Below are positions 1 through 4,941 of a DNA stretch of 5,427 bases, piece by piece. The notes beneath the pieces are model-generated. The model was not told the origin of the DNA and did not search any database. It saw only the letters and a program-made list of their open reading frames with translations. The number at the start of each line of letters is the position of its first letter. The first letter of the stretch is position 1. Both the position numbers and the translations under genes were made by a program. This DNA is from Gemmatimonadota bacterium (GTDB taxonomy: Bacteria > Latescibacterota > UBA2968 > UBA8231): positions 1 through 5,427 of the forward strand of contig JAPOZF010000104.1 of assembly GCA_026706165.1 (NCBI GenBank), in the 5' to 3' direction.

Positions 1-564
1 GAGAACCCGGAGCTGCTCCTGGAAGCGGCGGCCAATGCCGCGGCGACGCGCCTGCTCCTCGACCTCGGCGCCGACCCCGACGCCCCCAACGAGAACGGCC
101 GCGCCCCCCTGCACTGGGCGGCCTGGGAGAACAGCGGCGAGGTCGTCCGCCTGCTTCTTGCCCGCGGAGCGAGCTGCGAGATCCGGGAGAGGGACCACGA
201 CGCCACCCCGGTCGGCTTCGCCAACCACGCCGGCCATTTCGAGCTTCGCGACCTGCTGCTCGATCACAGCAGGGACGTGTTCGACCTTGCTGCCTGGGGT
301 AGGGTGGAGCAGCTGCGCGAGGTGCTGAAATCGGACCCGGCCCTGGCGAATGCCCGCCTGGCCGGGGGGCACACTCCGGTTCACGGGGTCACGGCAGGTC
401 CTGAAGGGGAACAGGTCCTCGACCTGCTGCTCGCCCACGGGGCCGACATCGACGCCTCCGCAGCCGACGGGGCGACCCCGCTCTCCGCGGCGCTCCAACG
501 CGGCGACGAGGAGCTGGCGGCCCTTCTGGAAGCGCGCGGAGCCCGGGAAACCGGGGGCGGCTAG
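1..564 (+). CDS. Ankyrin-repeat protein, C-terminal part (5' end outside window)
   Basis: The frame is open from the first base and stops with TAG at 562-564, leaving 187 residues. It reads as tandem ankyrin repeats of about 33 residues. The clearest are visible residues 33-65 (NGRAPLHWAAWENSGEVVRL then LLARGA), 66-91 (ATPVGFANHAGHFELRDLLL), 123-155 (HTPVHGV, then VLDLLLAHGADIDA) and 156-182 (DGATPLSAALQRGDEELAAL). Residues 5-32 end in LLLDLGADPDAPN and form another repeat; 92-122 look like a divergent one. Ankyrin repeats are protein-binding scaffolds, so the partner or role cannot be inferred. No catalytic domain, membrane segment or signal peptide is visible in this part. The ATG or GTG codons inside the frame are not likely starts because repeat sequence continues upstream of them. 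The gene lies on the same strand as the enzyme run, but 330 nt and possible terminators separate them, so co-transcription is doubtful. Confidence 0.93.
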   Translation, partial: ENPELLLEAAANAAATRLLLDLGADPDAPNENGRAPLHWAAWENSGEVVRLLLARGASCEIRERDHDATPVGFANHAGHFELRDLLLDHSRDVFDLAAWGRVEQLREVLKSDPALANARLAGGHTPVHGVTAGPEGEQVLDLLLAHGADIDASAADGATPLSAALQRGDEELAALLEARGARETGGG

Positions 565-586
565 GAATCCCGGGGCGCCCGGTTTC
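547..586 (+). terminator. Hairpin spanning the ankyrin stop codon
   Basis: GAAACCGGG (547-555) and CCCGGTTTC (578-586) form a perfect 9-bp inverted repeat with a 22-nt loop that contains the TAG stop. Its position fits a transcript-end structure. No U-tract follows, so an intrinsic terminator is not certain; it could be an mRNA 3' stabiliser or a chance GC-rich repeat. Confidence 0.35.
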
Positions 587-642
587 GTACTGAAAGATCA
601 CCGGCTGGCCCCCGCGCCGGCGATTCAAGCCGATTGCGAGTC

Positions 643-677
643 CCAGGGAGCGGACCCGGGCGGCACCGCTGCCCTGG
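643..677 (+). terminator. Hairpin with short T-run, possible terminator
   Basis: CCAGGG (643-648) pairs with CCCTGG (672-677), and GCGG (650-653) pairs with CCGC (666-669) across a small internal loop. TTT follows at 678-680. A competing hairpin, GGGCGGC/GCTGCCC with an ACC triloop (658-674, one G-T pair), uses the same bases, so the two are mutually exclusive. This might terminate read-through from the ankyrin gene. The T-run is very short, so the call is weak. Confidence 0.25.
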
Positions 678-802
678 TTTCACCAGCACCTCGGCAACTC
701 GAAGATGGTATGTGGCTGCCCTTTGAGGGCGAGCGGCTCATGAGAGGCCGGGGGGCCGCCATCCGGGTCTTCCCGCTTTCCCGAACCAGACTGCCCACAT
801 CC

Positions 803-831
803 TTGTTCCAGCTGTCCGGTTTGCCTATTAC
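803..831 (+). promoter_or_regulatory. Candidate sigma70-type promoter for the enzyme operon
   Basis: TTGTTC (803-808) and TATTAC (826-831) are separated by exactly 17 nt and lie in the AT-richest part of the gap. They match 3 of 6 and 4 of 6 consensus bases. Transcription would start near 838 and give a leader of roughly 57 nt before the ATG at 895. Matches this weak arise by chance; placement and spacing are the main support. Confidence 0.35.
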
Positions 832-836
832 CTTTT

Positions 837-865
837 CCGGCACGGCCGCCGCTGCGGCAGGCCGG
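837..865 (+). promoter_or_regulatory. GC-rich leader hairpin ahead of the first enzyme gene
   Basis: CCGGC (837-841) pairs with GCCGG (861-865), and GCCGC (845-849) pairs with GCGGC (854-858) around a CGCT loop. The internal loop is ACG against AG. If transcription starts near 838, this stem would lie at the very 5' end of the mRNA, where such structures often protect transcripts from degradation. It leaves the ribosome-binding site GGAG (884-887) free. Chance formation in GC-rich DNA is possible. Confidence 0.25.
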
Positions 866-894
866 CATACCAAGGCGACACGCGGAGAACGACC

Positions 895-1770
895 ATGGCA
901 AAACGCGACCTGAACTTCGATCCCGAAGAGGGGATCGACTTCATGAACATCGACGAGACGGACTACGGCGTGATGACCCTGGGGGAGAAGATGCGCCACC
1001 TCGAGGTCGAGGGGTACGTCGTCCTTCCCGGCGTCCTCGACCCCGACCACATGGACCGCATCAAGGAGGAGATGGCGGACGCGCCGATGGGGACCAAGGA
1101 CTACAGCGACTGCCAGACCTACCACCGCGAGCCGCAGTGGTACAGCCCGGCGCTGGCCGAGGTGATCGCCAACCCGCCGGTGGTCGAGTTCCTCGAGGCC
1201 CTGTGCGGCGAGGAGATCGTGTTCACTCGCGGGCTGTTCACGCGCACTCTGGCCGGGTCCCCCCCCATTTCGCTGCACACCGACGGGCAGCCGTTCGGCT
1301 CCTCGATCTTCGGGTACGAGGGCAGCTCGCCGAAGCTGCTGCGGGTGCTCTTCTACCTCGACGACCTCACCCCGGAGCGGGCCCCCCTGCGGGTGCTGCC
1401 GCGCTCCCACCTCTCCTTTCACGCCGACGCCAACCCGTACGTGCGCTACAAGTCGCACCCGGGGGAGGTGACCATCTGCGCAAATGCGGGGACCGCGGTC
1501 GTTTTCCCGGTCAACATCTTTCACGGCACCCACCCCAACAGGTCCGACTCGCTGCGCACCCTTGTGCAGCTCGGGTACCGGCCGGCATGGGCCGGCCCGG
1601 TTCAGCCGATGGAGGAGTGGGACCCCGAGCTGGTCGCCGCGGCCCCGGCCGTTGCCAGGCGCTTCCTGCAGAACCTCAACACCTCCGGGGCAGACTGGGA
1701 GCAGCCGCACAAGCCGGTGGGGATGAGGTCCGAAGCGCCGGCGATCGCCCCGGAGCGGTGGGAACAGTGA
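895..1770 (+). CDS. PhyH-family Fe(II)/2-oxoglutarate dioxygenase
   Basis: This 291-residue protein belongs by sequence to the phytanoyl-CoA dioxygenase (PhyH) family. These are cytoplasmic non-heme iron enzymes that couple oxidative decarboxylation of 2-oxoglutarate to hydroxylation of a substrate C-H bond. The N-terminal region has the usual family opening (EVEGYVVLPGVLDPDHMDRI, residues 37-56). The iron-binding facial triad is visible: H128 and D130 in LHTDGQ, and H210 in the segment beginning FHGTHPN. R221 (SLRTLVQLGYRP), 11 residues after H210, is placed to bind 2-oxoglutarate. Length is normal for the family. The ATG at 895 has a GGAG site at 884-887 with 7-nt spacing, so I prefer it to the internal ATGs. 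Its stop overlaps the next gene's GTG by 4 nt, indicating translational coupling. Family members act on substrates as different as phytanoyl-CoA, ectoine and natural-product intermediates, so the true substrate is unknown; a literal phytanoyl-CoA role is not implied. Confidence 0.92.
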   Translation: MAKRDLNFDPEEGIDFMNIDETDYGVMTLGEKMRHLEVEGYVVLPGVLDPDHMDRIKEEMADAPMGTKDYSDCQTYHREPQWYSPALAEVIANPPVVEFLEALCGEEIVFTRGLFTRTLAGSPPISLHTDGQPFGSSIFGYEGSSPKLLRVLFYLDDLTPERAPLRVLPRSHLSFHADANPYVRYKSHPGEVTICANAGTAVVFPVNIFHGTHPNRSDSLRTLVQLGYRPAWAGPVQPMEEWDPELVAAAPAVARRFLQNLNTSGADWEQPHKPVGMRSEAPAIAPERWEQ

Positions 1771-2819
1771 GCCGTCCCAACCTCCTGCTCGCCTGCAACA
1801 GGGGGGTACGGGAGGGATGCCTGACCTCCGCCGACGTCGAGCGGCTCGAACGCTTCGCCGACTGGTCCTGGTTCGAGTGCGAGGGGGGAGGCATCGAGAC
1901 AACCAACGAGGACCCGACCGCCGCGGAAGAGCTGATAGCCCGGGTCGGGGACAAGGACGGCCTGATCGTCTGCCACGGCTCCCCGACCGTCGACGACCGC
2001 GTCCTCGACGCCGCACCGAAGCTGCGCATCGTCGGCGAGCTCGAGGGCGACCGCTTCGCCAGCCGCCTCGATCTCGAGGCCCTGTGGCGGCGCGGGGTGC
2101 GCACCGTCGACACCAACAACGCCTCTTCCTACCCGGTGGCGGACTGGGCCCTGGCGCTGATGCTGATCGCGGTCCGCAACGGCAGCTGCCACTACCGCCG
2201 CATGATCGCCGGAGAGACCCGGGTCGACGCCGCGGCCCTGGAGACCGGGGCCGGCACCCTGACCGGCAGGGAGATCGGCCTTGTCGGGTGCGGCCACATG
2301 GGCCGCCGGCTGATCCGGCTGCTGCAGCCGTTCGAGCCGGCGCGGGTCTGGGTGCACGACCCCTACCTGCCGACCGAGATGGCCGAGGTCGTCGGGTTCG
2401 TGCAGACCTCGCTCGAGCACGTCCTCGGCCACTGCGGCGTCATCGTCTGCCTGGCGCCGCTCACCCCGGGGACCCGCCGCATGATCGGGAAAGCGGAGCT
2501 CGACCTGATCCGGCCGGGGTGCACCTTCGTCAACGTGTCGCGGGGGCCGATCGTCGATCCCCAGGCCCTGATCGAGCGGCTGAAGAGAGGGGACATCACC
2601 GCCGGGCTCGACGTCTTCGATCCGGAGCCGGTCCCGCCGGACAGCGAGATCCTCGAGCTGTCGAACGTGTTCCTGAGCCCGCACATCGGCTGGTACAGCC
2701 CCGCGGTAAAGGAGCAGTATTTCACCCTCATGGTCGACGAGCTCGAGCGCTTCTTCGGCGGCCACGAGACCTGGTTCGACCTGACCCCGCGCTCCCGCGA
2801 CAACCGCCGGGGGGCCTGA
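1767..2819 (+). CDS. D-isomer-specific 2-hydroxyacid dehydrogenase family protein
   Basis: This predicted 350-residue cytoplasmic oxidoreductase should interconvert a 2-hydroxyacid and a 2-oxoacid using NAD(H) or NADP(H). Residues 1 to about 120 form the substrate-binding part. The dinucleotide-binding fold starts at GREIGLVGCGHMGRRL, with GxGxxG at 174-179, and D198 (WVHDPY) ends the second strand, where an acidic residue usually favours NAD. The catalytic set is present: R259 in NVSRGPIVD, E287 in DVFDPEP and H306 in LSPHIGWYS, in the order known for this family (SerA-like). The C-terminal tail has an ETWFDL segment and ends in an arginine-rich stretch. The GTG at 1767 overlaps the upstream TGA as GTGA, with GGAG (1752-1755) and GGTGGG just before it. 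Earlier codons in this frame lie inside the upstream gene and give a non-natural translation. Phosphoglycerate or hydroxypyruvate activity cannot be assigned. It may oxidise or reduce the product of the neighbouring dioxygenase, which is inference. Confidence 0.92.
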   Translation: MSRPNLLLACNRGVREGCLTSADVERLERFADWSWFECEGGGIETTNEDPTAAEELIARVGDKDGLIVCHGSPTVDDRVLDAAPKLRIVGELEGDRFASRLDLEALWRRGVRTVDTNNASSYPVADWALALMLIAVRNGSCHYRRMIAGETRVDAAALETGAGTLTGREIGLVGCGHMGRRLIRLLQPFEPARVWVHDPYLPTEMAEVVGFVQTSLEHVLGHCGVIVCLAPLTPGTRRMIGKAELDLIRPGCTFVNVSRGPIVDPQALIERLKRGDITAGLDVFDPEPVPPDSEILELSNVFLSPHIGWYSPAVKEQYFTLMVDELERFFGGHETWFDLTPRSRDNRRGA

Positions 2820-2922
2820 GGGAAGTGGAAGTTCCGTTGAAGCCACGCACGGCATCCCTGAGGCTCGGCCATCGGCTGCGGAGGCAAACCGCTGGCGGAA
2901 CGGTTGCTGAAGGAGGGGGGCC

Positions 2923-2985
2923 GTGAAGCCCGGCCGTCGGTGCCACCAGTTTCACCGGACTTCGGTCCGGGGAGGCCGGACGTGA
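2923..2985 (+). CDS. Possible 20-residue leader peptide ahead of the creatininase gene
   Basis: A GTG at 2923 is preceded by AAGGAGG (2910-2916) with 6-nt spacing, the best Shine-Dalgarno match in the window. The frame runs 20 codons and ends in TGA at 2983-2985, overlapping the GTG start of the creatininase gene (2982-2984) by the same GTGA arrangement used between the first two enzyme genes. The peptide is strongly basic: about eight Arg, Lys or His among 20 residues, with one Cys, and it has no known motif. The frame crosses the UUCG hairpin at 2955-2970, so a translating ribosome would melt it. A role as a translated leader that couples or controls the downstream gene is inference. The arginine-rich composition also fits a chance frame in GC-rich DNA. 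Confidence 0.35.
   Translation: MKPGRRCHQFHRTSVRGGRT
2955..2970 (+). promoter_or_regulatory. UUCG-loop hairpin abutting a ribosome-binding site
   Basis: CCGGAC (2955-2960), TTCG (2961-2964) and GTCCGG (2965-2970) make a perfect 6-bp stem closed as C(UUCG)G, one of the most stable RNA tetraloops known. The last two bases of the 3' arm are also the first two bases of the GGGGAGG ribosome-binding site. No T-run follows, so it is not a standard terminator. It could limit ribosome access to the creatininase start or block mRNA decay. Confidence 0.5.
2969..2975 (+). promoter_or_regulatory. Ribosome-binding site deciding the creatininase start
   Basis: GGGGAGG lies 6 nt before the GTG at 2982. This chooses the GTG over the TTG at 2904, which would add a 26-residue proline- and glycine-rich extension not usual for the family. 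Its 5' end is shared with the hairpin arm at 2965-2970. Confidence 0.7.
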
Positions 2986-3779
2986 GAGGGCCGCGGCTGC
3001 CGTACCGGTACGACCACTACACGTGGCCGGAGCTGCGCGACCTGGTGCCGCGGCAGCCCGCGGTGGTGCTTCCGGTCGGCTCGACCGAGGACCACGGCCA
3101 TCACCTGCCGCTCGACGTCGACACCTTCGTCGTCAGCGAGGTCTGCGAAGCCGCGGCAAAATGCATCCCGGACGAGGTGTTGCTGCTGCCCGCCCTGCCG
3201 TACGGCTTCGAGGACCACCACATGGATTTCCCCGGCACCATCACGGTCGGGGACGAGCACCTGCTCCATTTCGTCCTCGACATCACCCGCAGCGTCGCCC
3301 ACCACGGGTTCCGCAAGATCCTGATCGTCAACGGCCACGGCTCCAACAGCCCGATCCTCGAGCTGGCGGCGCGGCGCACGGTGATCGAGACCGAGGCGCA
3401 CTGCGGGCTGCTGATGGGGGGCGCCGCCGAGGTCGAGAAGGTGCGCGAGTCCGAGGTGCTGTCCCACGCCGACGAGATCGAGACATCGGTGTACCTGCAT
3501 CTCAACGAGGAGGCGGTACAGATGGACAAGGCGGCCCGGGACGAGAAGATGCCCGTGGGGCGCTACTACTGGCGCGGCTCCCTGAAGGGGAGGGGGGCCT
3601 CGCCGCTGAAGATGATGGACCACTGGTCGCGGGTCTCGGATACCGGCGTCATCGGAGACGCGACACTGGCGACGAAAGAGAAAGGGGAGCTGGTGTTCGA
3701 GGCGGCCGCGGCGCAGTTGGCCGAAATCATCCGGGAGTTCCGCGGCATCCCGATCACCGACCGCGTCGACCACCACTGA
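2982..3779 (+). CDS. Creatininase-family metal-dependent amidohydrolase
   Basis: This 265-residue protein has the hallmarks of the creatininase superfamily. These are cytoplasmic divalent-metal hydrolases that open cyclic amides or cleave amide and formamide bonds; members include creatininase, the formamide hydrolase ArfB and the mycofactocin peptidase MftE. Residues 30-50 read LPVGSTEDHGHHLPLDVDTF, giving candidate metal ligands E36, H38 and D47. NGHGSN at 117-122 supplies H119, and HADEIETS at 162-169 supplies E165. The C-terminal GVIGDATLATKEKGE (222-236) is also typical. Where creatininase itself has a glutamate two residues after the NGH histidine, this protein has S121, so it is better grouped with ArfB/MftE-like members than with true creatininases. 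With the GTG start, the WPEL segment falls at residues 15-18, as usual for the family. No mycofactocin genes are nearby. The next gene follows after 5 nt. The substrate is unknown; hydrolysing an amide in the product made by the neighbouring oxygenases is a guess. Confidence 0.9.
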   Translation: MRGPRLPYRYDHYTWPELRDLVPRQPAVVLPVGSTEDHGHHLPLDVDTFVVSEVCEAAAKCIPDEVLLLPALPYGFEDHHMDFPGTITVGDEHLLHFVLDITRSVAHHGFRKILIVNGHGSNSPILELAARRTVIETEAHCGLLMGGAAEVEKVRESEVLSHADEIETSVYLHLNEEAVQMDKAARDEKMPVGRYYWRGSLKGRGASPLKMMDHWSRVSDTGVIGDATLATKEKGELVFEAAAAQLAEIIREFRGIPITDRVDHH

Positions 3780-3784
3780 GACAC

Positions 3785-4609
3785 ATGCCTGTTACTTCAC
3801 AATGGGAGCCGGTGGAAGCCGGCCTCGAAGAGATTCTCCAGGCGCACGAGCAACCCCTGGAGCTTCTGGCCCGAGGAGAGGCTCCGGCCCTGGTGATGCG
3901 CCGGGCCTTCGATCCGGCCCACTGCGCCGCCCTCGTCGAGCGCTTCTACGAGCGCGGCCTGCTCTACGACCCGCGTGTCCCCGGGGAGCCGGCCCCCAGG
4001 GTCGACATCGGGACCAGCCTCGGGCGCCACCGCAGCAATCCCGAGGGGTTTTTCGCCCACGCCCGGCAGACTCACGACCTGTTCGAGACCCTGTTCGAGG
4101 GGTACGGCGACCCGGTCGCCCTCATCTACGGCGCCCTGTCGGCGCTCGCTCCCGGAAAGCGGGTCATGGTCGCCCGCGAGCCGGACGGCAGCCTCTACGG
4201 CCCGGCGATCTTCCGCACCTACTACGAGGGGGTCGGCCACACCCCCCACTTCGACTCGGCCCGCAAGCGGTCGAAGCTGTTCGACCTCCAGGTGTCGCGG
4301 TTCGAGAAGCAGTTCGCCGCAGTCCTCTGCTTCCAGAACGCCCTCCAGGACGAGGAGGGGGGCCACGCCTTCCTCTACCGGCGGCAGTGGTCGGAGGAAC
4401 TGACTGAAGACCTGTCCCGGTTCCGGGAGTACGCCGCCGGGCGCGGCATCGAGCGGGTGCGGATCGACCTGCAGCCGGGGGACTTCTACATCTTCTGCTC
4501 CGAGACCATCCACGAGGTGCCGCCGCCGAAAGGGGACCGGCCCCGCATCGTCCTGGCCAGCTTCTTCGCGATGTCCCCGGAAGACGACGAGATCTACGTC
4601 TGGTCCTGA
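3785..4609 (+). CDS. Fe(II)/2-oxoglutarate-dependent oxygenase (non-PhyH type)
   Basis: This 274-residue protein carries a jelly-roll oxygenase signature in its C-terminal half. TYYEGVGHTPHFDSARKR (145-162) contains the HxD pair H155 and D157. GDFYIFCSETIHEVPP (232-247) gives the distal H243, and R254 (GDRPRIVLASFF), 11 residues after H243, is placed to bind 2-oxoglutarate. The residues between the HxD and the distal histidine include FQNALQDEEGGHAFLYRRQW, resembling the conserved strand of prolyl-hydroxylase-like enzymes. The first 130 residues match nothing I recognise. It should hydroxylate or otherwise oxidise a small molecule or peptide in the cytoplasm. The ATG at 3785 starts 5 nt after the creatininase stop and lacks a clear Shine-Dalgarno site, so it probably depends on coupling. 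An in-frame GTG at 3812 has GGGAG only 3 nt away and is less likely. It differs from the PhyH gene at the head of the run, so it is probably not a duplicate. Substrate unknown. Confidence 0.87.
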   Translation: MPVTSQWEPVEAGLEEILQAHEQPLELLARGEAPALVMRRAFDPAHCAALVERFYERGLLYDPRVPGEPAPRVDIGTSLGRHRSNPEGFFAHARQTHDLFETLFEGYGDPVALIYGALSALAPGKRVMVAREPDGSLYGPAIFRTYYEGVGHTPHFDSARKRSKLFDLQVSRFEKQFAAVLCFQNALQDEEGGHAFLYRRQWSEELTEDLSRFREYAAGRGIERVRIDLQPGDFYIFCSETIHEVPPPKGDRPRIVLASFFAMSPEDDEIYVWS

Positions 4610-4634
4610 GCTTTCCGGCAAACCGCCGGGCTCA
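4607..4634. terminator. Hairpin holding both converging stop codons
   Basis: TGAGC (4607-4611) pairs with GCTCA (4630-4634), and CCGGC (4615-4619) pairs with GCCGG (4625-4629), with a TTT bulge and an AAACC loop. The outer arms contain the TGA of the plus-strand oxygenase (4607-4609) and, on the other strand, the TGA of the glyoxalase-like remnant (4632-4634). A structure centred between convergent genes could end transcription from both sides. No T-run flanks it on either strand. Confidence 0.45.
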
Positions 4635-4781
4635 GCTGGCGGCTGCCAACTGCTCCGCCTCGGCGCGGACGTCGACTCCGACCAGTTCCGTCTGCTCTTC
4701 GACGAAGTCCCATCCGAACAACACGGAGTAGAAATTCATTGCCCCGGTGAGGTCCGCAGTCGCCAGACGGCCAGGTCTGTT
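4632..4781 (-). pseudogene. Glyoxalase/VOC-family remnant
   Basis: The minus-strand frame ending at TGA 4632-4634 contains RLATADLTGAMNFYSVLFGW followed by DF. This closely resembles the first strand and helix of VOC (glyoxalase/bleomycin-resistance/dioxygenase) proteins, typically LATxDLxxAxxFYxxLFGW. It then continues into TELVGVDVRAEAEQLAAAS, like a later VOC strand-helix segment (VDDVxAAxARAxxLG). Only about 45 residues survive, whereas one VOC domain has roughly 110-130, so an internal deletion joining two parts of the gene is likely. No start codon with a ribosome-binding site is seen. Upstream in this frame the translation (serine-, arginine- and proline-rich) no longer looks like the family. 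A newly formed short gene is the less likely alternative. Confidence 0.5.
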
Positions 4782-4909
4782 TCGATTCGCGGCGCAGGGC
4801 GCGCTTGACGATGAAGTCGGTCTTGGGCGCGCGCCGCAACTGGCGCAATGAAGTGCGCCCCTGGATTCGAACCACCCCTTGCGCAAATAGACGGCCAGGG
4901 TAGCGGTGG
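4782..4909. other. Unassigned stretch between VOC remnant and regulator
   Basis: No gene or RNA could be assigned here. On the minus strand one frame reads ATLAVYLRKGWFESRG, continuous with the VOC remnant frame, and looks weakly protein-like. The next frame is open too, with no family match I know. A minus-strand GGTTCGAATCC (4863-4873) resembles a tRNA T-arm, but the rest of a tRNA does not fold. This may be more debris from decayed genes. Confidence 0.35.
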
Positions 4910-4938
4910 CCAGGCCGACGGCCAAGTCGCCGGCCTGG
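4910..4938 (-). terminator. Strong hairpin just downstream of the response-regulator stop
   Basis: CCAGGCCG (4910-4917) and CGGCCTGG (4931-4938) form a perfect 8-bp stem. After one A-C mismatch it extends by four more pairs (4919-4922 with 4926-4929, one G-T) around a CAA loop. It begins 3 nt after the regulator's TAG. Position and stability suggest transcript termination or 3'-end protection for the minus-strand gene, though no T-run follows. Confidence 0.5.
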
Positions 4939-4941
4939 GGT

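Larger units (their letters stand above)
565..894. other. Non-coding gap between ankyrin gene and enzyme operon
   Basis: I see no convincing gene in these 330 nt. Frames that cross it give arginine-, proline- and alanine-rich translations typical of non-coding GC-rich DNA. It holds the ankyrin end hairpin, a second hairpin at 643-677, a candidate promoter at 803-831 and a leader hairpin at 837-865. The stretch at 801-836 (with TTGTTCC, TATTACC and a run of T) is AT-richer than its surroundings, which fits a promoter region. Confidence 0.6.

Noticed and set aside
277..564. Separate short ankyrin gene starting at an internal GTG
   Set aside because: Ankyrin repeats continue in the same frame back to the left edge without a stop, so this is part of one larger gene.
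740..913. 57-residue plus-strand frame from an ATG in the gap, ending inside the PhyH gene
   Set aside because: It has no good ribosome-binding site, overlaps the PhyH start in another frame, and its translation resembles nothing known.
625..2016. Long minus-strand open frame across the gap and the PhyH gene
   Set aside because: It lies opposite a gene with a full catalytic motif set, its translation is rich in Arg, Gly and Val without any family signal, and GC-rich third positions create such antisense frames by themselves.
2861..2869. AGGCTCGG match to part of the S-adenosylhomocysteine riboswitch core
   Set aside because: The paired 5' core segment and the pseudoknot strand are absent nearby, so a single short match is not evidence. 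I also recognised no cobalamin, TPP or fluoride riboswitch pattern in this gap.
2904..2981. Upstream TTG start for the creatininase gene
   Set aside because: It would add 26 residues rich in Pro, Gly and Arg. The GTG at 2982 has GGGGAGG at ideal spacing and gives the usual family N-terminus.
4855..4880. Minus-strand tRNA or tRNA-derived attachment site, from a GGTTCGAATCC motif
   Set aside because: Only three of the five T-stem pairs form (GGTGG against CCAGG), and no anticodon stem pairs at the expected distance. The motif is probably codons for Trp-Phe-Glu-Ser in a decayed frame.
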